Assembly (NCBI GenBank): GCA_017626655.1
Contig: JAGAIH010000505.1
Location: forward strand, 1-25,785
From: Clostridia bacterium
GTDB taxonomy: Bacteria; Bacillota_A; Clostridia; Oscillospirales; CAG-272
Direction: 5' to 3'
DNA: 25,785 bases
Both the position numbers and the translations under genes were made by a program. Under the pieces are notes generated by a model, which saw nothing but the letters and a program-made list of their open reading frames with translations, did no database searches and was not told where the DNA came from. Numbering within the stretch: position 1 is the stretch's first letter; every line of letters starts with the position of its first letter. Positions 16,762-23,004 of this stretch are shown here, piece after piece.

Positions 16762-18099
16762 TTACTTGGCGCTTTCGCGGGCCTTACGGATGAAATCGCG
16801 GTAGAAATACGCAGACTTTTTCCACTTGGTTTCACCTGTTTGCATATTCGTTTGCGCGATACCGAACTTGAAATTGTAAGCCGCCGACCATTCGAAGTTA
16901 TCCATAAGGGACCAGAGGTAGTAGCCACGAACGTCAAAGCCTTCGTCGATGGCCTTTTCCAGCCATTCCAAAAAGCCCTCAATATAGCGGATGCGGTCGT
17001 TGTCCTCTATGATACCATTGGCCCCAACAGGCTCGTTGCCCTCGTAGTAGGTGCCGTTTTCGGTGATGTAGATAGGGCATTGGATATTGTAGAGGTCGTG
17101 GAGCAGATGAATGGCGTCATAAACCGCCTTGGGGTAGTATTCGGTACGATTGTTGAGGAAATTACCGCCCTGGGAAAAGTCCATCTGAGCTTGTTGATTG
17201 ACGGTTACGGGCACACGGTTGTAAACGTTGAGGCCGAAATAATCCAGAGGTTGCCCCGTCAGCTCGAAGTCGTGAGGCTCCATATGCATGAGGGTGCCTT
17301 CCTTTTCCAGGTGCTCCAGGATATAGTCGCTGTATCGACCCGCCAGAATGGGATCGGTGTAGAACTTCCAATTACGCTCGTCCTGGTCAATCATGAGAGC
17401 AATATCTTCGGGGGAATTCGTCAAGGCGTGACGCTTCCATATGTCGATGACCACACCGATCTTAGAATTCTTTTGGTTGAGCGCACGGAAGGCCTCTACA
17501 CCTTTACCGTGTGCGACCAGAATGTTGTGGCGTGCCTGGTTTCCCCAGGATTCGTTTGTGTAGCCAGGAGCGAAACCGCCGTGGGCATATCCAACATAGG
17601 TGGCGATGGGCTCATTGACGGTGCTCCACATGGGCACAATATCCCCAAAAGCGCGGAACATCTTATCGGAGTACTCACCGAACCACTCAATGGAGTCACG
17701 GTTGACCCAGCCGCCCTGATCCTCCAGCACCTGGGGGAGATCCCAATGGTACAGAGTGACATTGGGGGTAATGCCGTTTTGGTTCAGTTTCTCGAAGACA
17801 CGCTTGTAGTAGTCCATACCCTTGTCATTGAGCTGTCCTACACCGTTCGGCAGAACTCTTGACCAGGAGATGGAAAGTCGGTAGGAATTGACGCCAAGAT
17901 CAACGAGGCTTTTAAGGTCGCGGTCAAATTTATGATAGCTGTCGCAAGCGACGGTGGGGAGAACACCGTTATGGGTTTTACCCGGCTTTGCGGCAAAGGT
18001 GTCCCAGATCGAGGCCGTGCGGCCGTCCTCAAAAGCTCCGCCCTCGATTTGGCCGGCACTGGTAGCGGTACCCCAGAGGAATTTTTTCGGGAATGGCAT
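16762..18099 (-). CDS. bglA: Beta-glucosidase, glycoside hydrolase family 1
   Basis: This 445-residue protein matches the normal GH1 length. The acid/base glutamate is Glu163 (TVNEP) and the nucleophile is Glu347 (YITENG). The N-terminal FLWGTATSAGQIEGG and NVTLYHWDLPQ are canonical. The aglycone/glucose pocket reads WSLMDNFEW, typical of enzymes acting on unphosphorylated beta-glucosides rather than 6-phosphates. It has no signal peptide, so it probably hydrolyses imported cello-oligosaccharides or aryl-glucosides in the cytoplasm. The start is set by GAAAGGAG (18108-18115). The gap to the upstream pseudouridine synthase is 22 nt, and no transporter or PTS gene is adjacent. Confidence 0.96.
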   Translation of the reverse strand: MPFPKKFLWGTATSAGQIEGGAFEDGRTASIWDTFAAKPGKTHNGVLPTVACDSYHKFDRDLKSLVDLGVNSYRLSISWSRVLPNGVGQLNDKGMDYYKRVFEKLNQNGITPNVTLYHWDLPQVLEDQGGWVNRDSIEWFGEYSDKMFRAFGDIVPMWSTVNEPIATYVGYAHGGFAPGYTNESWGNQARHNILVAHGKGVEAFRALNQKNSKIGVVIDIWKRHALTNSPEDIALMIDQDERNWKFYTDPILAGRYSDYILEHLEKEGTLMHMEPHDFELTGQPLDYFGLNVYNRVPVTVNQQAQMDFSQGGNFLNNRTEYYPKAVYDAIHLLHDLYNIQCPIYITENGTYYEGNEPVGANGIIEDNDRIRYIEGFLEWLEKAIDEGFDVRGYYLWSLMDNFEWSAAYNFKFGIAQTNMQTGETKWKKSAYFYRDFIRKARESAK

Positions 18100-18121
18100 A
18101 GTTTCGTCTCCTTTCGATTGC

Positions 18122-18787
18122 TCAAATCTGATTTATCACGTCGCGGAAGAGACTCCACGGCAGTATCTCATTATCGGGTTTCGTGCTTTGGATAATGTGC
18201 TTACCCGAAATGGGATGTGGAAAGGTCAAACGGTACGCCCACAGACCGATAAAGGGAGCTTTTTCGCGGCTTCCGTACTTGCCGTCTCCCGATAAGGGGA
18301 GTCCTCTTGAAGCAAACTGTACGCGAATCTGGTGAGTGCGGCCCGTATGGAGTCGGATGAGCACCAGTGCGTGTCCGTCGGGAAGAACCGACAGAATGCG
18401 GTAATCCAATACGGCTTCCTTACTTCCCTTGCGTTTTCCGTCGGTCACAAAGGCCTTGTTCTTCTGCTTATCGTGAAACAGGTAGTCACGTAGCTGGCCT
18501 TCAGCATCCGGAGGAGAGGCTGACAGAACGGCGAGATACTCCTTTTGGAACAGGCTGTGATCCTGTACCATAGCCGACAGCCTTGCCGTGGCTTTCGGTG
18601 ACAGACCGAAAACCATCACTCCGCCTGTCGGCGTATCCAGGCGATGGATCAGACTGACAGTTGGATACGTACATGCAAGACAGGATAACAGATCAGGCTG
18701 TCCTGAGGGATCGGGTTGAGAGGGCATACCCGCCGGTTTTCGGCAAAGGATCAAATCCCGATCGTGATACAAAACGTCTGTTTCCAT
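18122..18787 (-). CDS. RluA-family RNA pseudouridine synthase
   Basis: This 221-residue protein isomerises uridine to pseudouridine in RNA. The catalytic aspartate is Asp51 in IHRLDTPTGG (family HRLDxxTSG), and the motif LHTGRTHQIRVQFA is intact. There is no N-terminal S4 RNA-binding domain, which places it among the short RluA/RluC-like or TruC-like members. The specific rRNA or tRNA target cannot be assigned. It is the first gene of the operon with the GH1 and EEP genes, with a strong promoter at 18818-18846. Confidence 0.93.
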   Translation of the reverse strand: METDVLYHDRDLILCRKPAGMPSQPDPSGQPDLLSCLACTYPTVSLIHRLDTPTGGVMVFGLSPKATARLSAMVQDHSLFQKEYLAVLSASPPDAEGQLRDYLFHDKQKNKAFVTDGKRKGSKEAVLDYRILSVLPDGHALVLIRLHTGRTHQIRVQFASRGLPLSGDGKYGSREKAPFIGLWAYRLTFPHPISGKHIIQSTKPDNEILPWSLFRDVINQI

Positions 18788-18817
18788 AAATACTCCGTGC
18801 TGAATTTCGTTGATCTT

Positions 18818-18846
18818 ATTATATCACAGACGGTTCGATTTGTCAA
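18818..18846 (-). promoter_or_regulatory. Strong promoter of the RluA-GH1-EEP operon
   Basis: On the minus strand, a consensus TTGACA (18846-18841) is followed by 17 bp and a consensus TATAAT (18823-18818), with TGA before the -10 (TGn). The leader is about 25 nt. Confidence 0.85.
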
Positions 18847-18964
18847 TTCAAAAATATTTTTCAAAAGCCCCATATGTTCATACGCAGTTCAAGAATTTAG
18901 GCTATAATATCCATAAGTATATGGGTTATTTATCTGCCCTATCAAAACAAGGAGGATGTTCACC

Positions 18965-19237
18965 ATGTTCTGCTTCCACAAGAAAAAGAAAAAGAAGAAT
19001 ACCGCTCTTGTCATCATCGGTATTGTGATCGGCGTAGTTGCTGCCGCTGTCGGCGGGTATTTCCTGTTCACTAAGGTGCTCAAGGACAAGCTTTGCAAGA
19101 AGAAGTGCAACGACGAGGCTTGCGAGGAATGCTGTGACTGCGAAGAGATCGTTGACGAGACCTGTGAGGCCTGTGAAGAGGTCGCCGAGGCCGTCGAAGA
19201 GATCGCCGAGGTTGTCGCTGACACCGTTGAGGAATAA
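18965..19237 (+). CDS. Small membrane protein with Cys-rich acidic tail
   Basis: This 90-residue protein starts at ATG 18965, 9 nt after AAGGAGG (18949-18955); an ATG at 18956 directly abuts that site and is too close. A Lys-rich N-terminus (residues 5-11) precedes one TM helix (about 13-36). The tail holds nine cysteines in about 30 residues (CKKKC, CEECCDC, CEAC), then an acidic Glu/Val/Ala helix that may form a coiled coil. The topology (Lys-rich end inside or outside) is uncertain. It has general similarity to YtxH-like small membrane proteins but I do not recognise the family. A TATAAT occurs at 18903-18908 without a good -35. Transcription ends at 19248-19277. Confidence 0.8.
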   Translation: MFCFHKKKKKKNTALVIIGIVIGVVAAAVGGYFLFTKVLKDKLCKKKCNDEACEECCDCEEIVDETCEACEEVAEAVEEIAEVVADTVEE

Positions 19238-19247
19238 TTTTTTCTGC

Positions 19248-19277
19248 AAAAATGCCACCGAGAGCGGTGGCATTTTT
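19248..19277. terminator. Bidirectional terminator
   Basis: AAAAATGCCACCG (19248-19260) pairs perfectly with CGGTGGCATTTTT (19265-19277), a 13-bp stem with a 4-nt loop. It lies between the convergent small membrane protein gene and the XRE regulator gene and can serve both. Confidence 0.9.
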
Positions 19278-19280
19278 GTT

Positions 19281-19943
19281 TTATGGCTTATAAGCGTCTC
19301 CGCTCTGCTTGAGCCTGGACCACATGATGATAATGGCTTGCCCGGGTATTCCCAACAGATAAATGAGCCATAGATTCCGAGCGGCAAACAGCCATATGGT
19401 TACGTAAACTACGATCAGCAAGGACCACATGAGCAACGAAATGATGAAATAGTTTCGGCGGCGATTGAACCAGATCGTATTCATGATAAGCCAAACGATG
19501 AGGGACGCAGGAACTGCGCAAGCAAATACGATCCAATGGGATCTCGCGTCAAAGGAAGCAGTGTCAAACACGATAAAAAGCACTAAAGCGGCGATCCAGA
19601 CAAGCAATACGCTCATTCCTGTTACAAATCCTCTTGTTCGGATGCTTTGTTGCGTCTTTGGATCCGGTATGATCTCCTCGCAAACGGGAGGCGGCGCATC
19701 GTGATCTGCTTTTAACAAATAATCAACTTGCACGCCAAACATATCCGAGATCTGTTTCAATATCAAAATATCCGGAACGGATTCTCCTCTTTCCCATTTT
19801 GATATCGCTTTATCGGTATAATTGAGCTCGTTTGCCAGATCCTGCTGAGTCATCCCGTGCTCCTTGCGCAATTCCGCAATATTCTTGGCGATGACGGCCT
19901 TCAGGCTTTCCTGTGCGTTCGGAGTGTTTTCCAGTGTGCTCAT
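19281..19943 (-). CDS. XRE-family regulator with four C-terminal TM helices
   Basis: This 220-residue protein begins with a Cro/C1-type helix-turn-helix (about residues 16-77: NIAELRKEHGMTQQDLANELNYTD, then KAISKWERGESVPD). A short linker (78-104) contains the pair PPPVC. Four hydrophobic helices follow at about 105-127, 137-158, 163-187 and 190-208. The DNA-binding domain would sit on the cytoplasmic face of the membrane. Such HTH-TM proteins are frequent in Clostridia, often as sensors of envelope stress or antimicrobials, but the signal here is unknown. The start ATG has GAAAGGAG (19951-19958). A palindrome at 19984-19995 downstream of its own promoter suggests autoregulation. Confidence 0.88.
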   Translation of the reverse strand: MSTLENTPNAQESLKAVIAKNIAELRKEHGMTQQDLANELNYTDKAISKWERGESVPDILILKQISDMFGVQVDYLLKADHDAPPPVCEEIIPDPKTQQSIRTRGFVTGMSVLLVWIAALVLFIVFDTASFDARSHWIVFACAVPASLIVWLIMNTIWFNRRRNYFIISLLMWSLLIVVYVTIWLFAARNLWLIYLLGIPGQAIIIMWSRLKQSGDAYKP

Positions 19944-19983
19944 ATTCTGACTCCTTTCATACCCGTTGACATCTGTTCAATTG

Positions 19984-19995
19984 TTGATTTATCAA
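19984..19995. promoter_or_regulatory. Candidate operator palindrome for the XRE regulator
   Basis: TTGAT-TT-ATCAA is a perfect 12-bp palindrome in the leader of the XRE gene, just past the expected transcription start. A second, imperfect TTGA...TCAA inverted repeat lies at 19966-19980. The position fits a repressor site; the assignment is inferred. Confidence 0.4.
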
Positions 19996-20006
19996 TTTCT
20001 ACTGTA

Positions 20007-20035
20007 AGTATACCACACTTCCCTGCCTTTGTCAA
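20007..20035 (-). promoter_or_regulatory. Promoter of the XRE regulator
   Basis: On the minus strand, TTGACA (20035-20030) is followed by 17 bp and TATACT (20012-20007), with TGG before the -10 (extended -10). Confidence 0.8.
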
Positions 20036-20185
20036 GAACTTTTTCTTATTTACCAACCATTTATTCAAGATGACAGCATTTACAGGTGCCGAGCCAACGG
20101 GCATCTCTACTGTCGGTAGAGGGCGTTTTCTTGAGCTTTCTACCCTGATTCTACCGAATGTGTACCCTTTTCCTCGCTTTTCGTA
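20036..20185. other. Middle of the divergent XRE/degV intergenic region
   Basis: The whole gene-free stretch is 19944-20269. Apart from the XRE leader and promoter (19944-20035) and the degV promoter and leader (20186-20269), these roughly 150 bp show no open frame, no convincing hairpin and no repeat beyond short CTAC-rich words. Confidence 0.5.
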
Positions 20186-20214
20186 TTGACGAATGTTCAA
20201 AAATGGTGTATAAT
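20186..20214 (+). promoter_or_regulatory. Promoter of degV
   Basis: TTGACG (20186-20191), 17 bp, TATAAT (20209-20214). The leader to ATG 20270 is about 48 nt. Confidence 0.8.
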
Positions 20215-20269
20215 ATGCGTGTCTGAAGCCAAGATTTGCGGCTCCATTTTCCATTCAAAGGAGAACCTC

Positions 20270-21136
20270 ATGAACAACTATAAGATCTTCACAGACTCTG
20301 CCTGTGACATCGTCCCCGAGCTTTTGGCCGAGTGGGACGTTGGCTGTGTGAGTCTTGCCTTCCGCTTCGATCACATTGACCGTGATTATAAGAACGAGGA
20401 AATGCCCATTGGTGAATTCTATCAGAACATGCGTGACGGTCATATCGCTAAGACCAACGCCGTAAACGCCGAGAGCTTTCGCGTGATCTTTGAAGCTGAA
20501 CTGAAAGAAGGCAATGATATTCTTTATATCGGCTTTTCTTCCGGTCTTTCCACAACCTACCAGCAGGGAAAGCTGGCCGCCGAGGAGCTTTCCGAAGCCT
20601 ATCCCGATCGGAAGATCATCACCATCGACACCCTTTGCGCCTCTGCCGGCGAAGGCCTGATCCTCAAGCTGGTCGTGGATAAGAAAGCACAGGGTGCTAC
20701 CTTGGAGGAGGCTGCTGCTTACTGCGAAGCGCTCATTCCCAAGCTGGCACATTGGTTCACCGTCGAGGATCTGGTTTATCTAAAGCGCGGCGGTCGCGTG
20801 TCCCCTGCCGTCGCATTGGTAGGCAGTATGCTCAACATCAAGCCCGTCATGCACGTGGATGACGAAGGCCATCTCATTAAAGTCGGCACGGTTCGCGGAC
20901 GAAAGAATTCCCTTGCGGCTCTGGCGGATAAGCTGATTGAGACTGCCGATGATCCTGCCAATGGAACCTTCTTCATTTCCCACGGCGACTGCGCTGAGGA
21001 CGCGCAGACACTGTGCGAAATGATCCGTGCACGCGGTGGTAATCAAGTTCAGTTGATTACCAACGTCGGCACCGTCATTGGTGCCCATTCCGGCCCCGGT
21101 ACCATGGCACTTTTCTTTGTGGCCAAGCAACGGTAA
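20270..21136 (+). CDS. DegV family fatty-acid-binding protein
   Basis: This 288-residue DegV protein has the N-terminal motif IFTDSACDI (residues 6-14), the lipid-headgroup contact region GFSSGLSTTY (88-97), and the second-domain signature GRVSPAVALVGSMLNIKPVM. DegV/FakB proteins bind a fatty acid and present it to the FakA kinase for phosphorylation; no fakA gene is in this window. I chose ATG 20270 with AAAGGAG (20257-20263). An in-frame ATG at 20186 lies inside the promoter. It is monocistronic, with its own promoter and terminators at 21168-21183 and 21200-21228. Confidence 0.95.
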   Translation: MNNYKIFTDSACDIVPELLAEWDVGCVSLAFRFDHIDRDYKNEEMPIGEFYQNMRDGHIAKTNAVNAESFRVIFEAELKEGNDILYIGFSSGLSTTYQQGKLAAEELSEAYPDRKIITIDTLCASAGEGLILKLVVDKKAQGATLEEAAAYCEALIPKLAHWFTVEDLVYLKRGGRVSPAVALVGSMLNIKPVMHVDDEGHLIKVGTVRGRKNSLAALADKLIETADDPANGTFFISHGDCAEDAQTLCEMIRARGGNQVQLITNVGTVIGAHSGPGTMALFFVAKQR

Positions 21137-21167
21137 AGGTTCTCCTGATTCCTTGTATCGATAACGT

Positions 21168-21183
21168 CCGTTTCTCCAAACGG
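21168..21183 (+). terminator. Possible first terminator after degV
   Basis: CCGTTT (21168-21173) pairs with AAACGG (21178-21183) around CTCC and is followed by TCTTTAT. The stem is short; the stronger hairpin at 21200-21228 follows. Confidence 0.4.
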
Positions 21184-21199
21184 TCTTTATAACAACCCG

Positions 21200-21228
21200 A
21201 AGCCCACCGAAGAACTTTCGGTGGGCTT
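21200..21228. terminator. Terminator between degV and rtcB (convergent)
   Basis: AAGCCCACCGAA (21200-21211) pairs perfectly with TTCGGTGGGCTT (21217-21228) around GAACT. It is followed on the plus strand by TGGCTTTGG and lies 11 nt past the rtcB stop on the minus strand, so it may serve both genes. Confidence 0.75.
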
Positions 21229-21239
21229 TGGCTTTGGTA

Positions 21240-22496
21240 TTATTCAGATGCTTTAAAATTGTAGATAGGCTTTATCCTGTCTACGATCTCCACACATTCC
21301 GCCAGGTACGGCAGGATGCGGTCAGGGGATTTATAGGCCATGGGACATTCATCCAGCGTTTCCTTCGTGGCGGTTGTGGTATAGACCCCTGCCTCCCGCA
21401 TGGCGTCCTGATAAGCCTCCACATCGTAAGCGTGTCTGGCGTCGGTACGGCTGCACGCTCTGCCTGCTCCGTGAGGAGCTGAGAAATTCCAATCGGGATT
21501 GCCAAGCCCCCGGGCAATGAGGGCCCCATCCCGCATATTCATAGGAATGAACACGCGCTCGCCTTGTCTGGCAGAGATAGCTCCCTTACGCAAAACATGG
21601 TACTCGTCGATGTAGTTGTGGACACATGAAAAACGGTCGGCGACCGTCAATTGCAAACTCTCGCAAATAGATTCTGCGATACGGCGACGGTTTTCCTCGG
21701 CAAAGCGCACCGTGATGGCAAGGTCGTGCAGATAATCCTCAAAGAGTGCCCCCTCGCAGGTTGCGGTCTCCCATTTGACCGCGAGCTTTTCACGATCATC
21801 ACGGCGCGAAGCTTTCGTAGCCGTGTTCCTTCCGGTATGTGGGTCATCACCATAGGCATCCACTCCAAAACGGCCAAGATCGAAGGAATCCATTTCCAAC
21901 TCCAGTCGGTTACGGGTGTCTGCGCGGCGTGCCTTTCTGGCTTTTTTGAGATGGTATTTGTAAGCCTCATTGCGATAATGATTGGCTACAGACGAGCCCA
22001 GTGAGCGAGAACCTGAGTGGATAACCAGGTATATCGCTCCGTCGCTTCCCCGATCCAGCTCGATGAAATGATTACCGCCCCCCAAAGTGCCCAGACTACG
22101 CAGAGTACGGTCAACGTCAATTCTTGAAAAGCAATTCAACTTATCCAAAGGTAGGGTTGTTTCGCGGGCCGTGTCGTGGATACGTTTCCCGACGGGGATG
22201 CATTGATGTACGAAATCGTCTAACAATGGCAAATTGATCTCGCGTTCTTGCAACCGAACCACCTCTATACCGCATCCGATATCCACTCCCACGAGTGAAG
22301 GGGAGACACGACCGCACAGAGTCATGGTCATGCCGATCACGCATCCTCGTCCTGCGTGTGTATCCGGCATAACTCTGATCTTGGAATCGGCGTAAGCCGG
22401 ATCACGGGCGGTTGCGGTGATTTGTTGCTTTGTCGGTTTGTCAAGGTCATCAGTAAATACCTTGACGGTATTTTTCTTGGTTTGAATCTCGATCAT
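21240..22496 (-). CDS. rtcB: RtcB-type RNA ligase
   Basis: This 418-residue RtcB joins RNA 3'-phosphate (or 2',3'-cyclic phosphate) and 5'-OH ends using GTP and Mn2+. Metal and GTP motifs are visible: GVDIGCG (Asp72, Cys75), GTLGGGNHFIE (Asn142, His143), HSGSR (His160), HNYID (His293), RKGA, and the guanylylated histidine His342 in APHGAGR. Residues about 183-250 form a charged stretch longer than in the short RtcB proteins I recall. No RtcA or archease gene is adjacent. ATG 22496 has a modest GGAG (22502-22505). No in-frame start lies upstream, because a TAA occurs at 22515-22517. A short out-of-frame leader ORF overlaps its start. Confidence 0.93.
   Translation of the reverse strand: MIEIQTKKNTVKVFTDDLDKPTKQQITATARDPAYADSKIRVMPDTHAGRGCVIGMTMTLCGRVSPSLVGVDIGCGIEVVRLQEREINLPLLDDFVHQCIPVGKRIHDTARETTLPLDKLNCFSRIDVDRTLRSLGTLGGGNHFIELDRGSDGAIYLVIHSGSRSLGSSVANHYRNEAYKYHLKKARKARRADTRNRLELEMDSFDLGRFGVDAYGDDPHTGRNTATKASRRDDREKLAVKWETATCEGALFEDYLHDLAITVRFAEENRRRIAESICESLQLTVADRFSCVHNYIDEYHVLRKGAISARQGERVFIPMNMRDGALIARGLGNPDWNFSAPHGAGRACSRTDARHAYDVEAYQDAMREAGVYTTTATKETLDECPMAYKSPDRILPYLAECVEIVDRIKPIYNFKASE
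22440..22466 (-). other. Hairpin in the early rtcB coding region at the leader ORF stop
   Basis: GTCAAGGT (22440-22447) is the perfect inverse of ACCTTGAC (22459-22466), an 8-bp stem with an 11-nt loop at rtcB codons 11-19. The stop codon of the leader ORF (22450-22452) falls in the loop. Confidence 0.45.
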
Positions 22497-22572
22497 ACAG
22501 TCTCCATACTGTGGTTACGTTTAAAATTCGGATAGGTGTACGTTGGGTCATCATTCTACTGACAGCAGACAT
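22450..22572 (-). CDS. Short leader ORF overlapping the rtcB start
   Basis: This 40-codon frame on the minus strand starts at ATG 22570-22572 and ends at TGA 22450-22452. It is preceded by AAAAGGAGTG at good spacing, a better ribosome binding site than that of rtcB itself. It begins MSAVSRMMTQRTPIRILN and is basic, with no recognisable domain. It overlaps rtcB by 47 nt in a different frame, so its translation would run across the rtcB ribosome binding site and start codon. It may act as a translational coupler rather than as a functional peptide. Too short to judge coding potential. Confidence 0.4.
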   Translation of the reverse strand: MSAVSRMMTQRTPIRILNVTTVWRLYDRDSNQEKYRQGIY

Positions 22573-22600
22573 ATCAATCACTCCTTTTCATTTTTACTCC

Positions 22601-22629
22601 ATTATACCAGTTTTTCCTGTGTTCGTCAA
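22601..22629 (-). promoter_or_regulatory. Promoter of rtcB and its leader ORF
   Basis: On the minus strand, TTGACG (22629-22624) is followed by 17 bp and TATAAT (22606-22601), with TGG before the -10. The rtcB leader would be about 100 nt. The -35 box begins 16 bp past the 3' end of the intron-like element. Confidence 0.8.
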
Positions 22630-22645
22630 GAAACCAAGAGTTGAA

Positions 22646-22963
22646 ATCGAATATAGGGGATTCTCTCTCCCCTCTCGCAACACCGTACATGCCGTTTGGC
22701 ATACGGCGGTTCAATTCAAAATTCAATATGCATTACCTTTAGCTAGTAGTCCAAAAGATTGACTAAGCTTCGCTTGGTCAGTTTTTCTTTGGAGATGGCT
22801 CTTACAGCACAAGTTTTTCTCACGACCCATTGGTATCTATCACCACAGTTTGCTGTGATAGGTTAGGTTAATACGCAAATTCCTCTTACAGTGTGCTTTA
22901 AATTTCCTTTTGAACTACCTCCCGGTGGACTTTCACCACAGAACATTGACATGTCCGTCATAC
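22646..22963 (-). mobile_element. ORF-less group II intron-like element (IIC-like), short or degenerate
   Basis: Read on the minus strand. A 34-nt segment at 22712-22679 has the form of group II intron domain V: it opens GAACCGCCGTATGCC, has a 4-nt AAAC loop and closes GGCATGTACGGTGTT, with a 2-nt bulge. The CGC triad favours class IIC. Directly after it, 22678-22646 resembles domain VI (GAGAGGGGA...TCCCCTATATTCGAT) and ends like a typical group II intron 3' end. Upstream are a TGAC(C)AAGC-GAA-GCTT(A)GTCA hairpin (22780-22760), a plausible domain IV stub where a reverse transcriptase gene would sit, a CTATCAC hairpin (22861-22837) and GTGGTGAAAGTCCACC (22939-22924). The proposed 5' end GTATG (22963) lies 7 nt after a terminator stem, the known preference of IIC introns. 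At about 318 nt without any reverse transcriptase gene it is shorter than usual; domain I may be reduced. Confidence 0.75.
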
Positions 22964-22969
22964 TGAAAG

Positions 22970-22995
22970 AAAACCACTCGAAATCGGGTGGTTTT
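22970..22995 (-). terminator. Terminator of the GH106-like gene
   Basis: AAAACCAC (22970-22977) pairs with GTGGTTTT (22988-22995), extended inside by TCG/CGG around AAAT. On the minus strand the stem ends in TTTT followed by CTTT. It lies 9 nt past the gene's stop and directly before the intron-like element. Confidence 0.85.
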
Positions 22996-23004
22996 CCTTA
23001 AAAA

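Noticed and set aside
18877..18908. TATAAT upstream of the Cys-rich membrane protein gene as a promoter
   Set aside because: The -10 is good, but no acceptable -35 exists at 16-18 bp and there is no TGn. It may still be used with an activator, but it is not strong enough to call.
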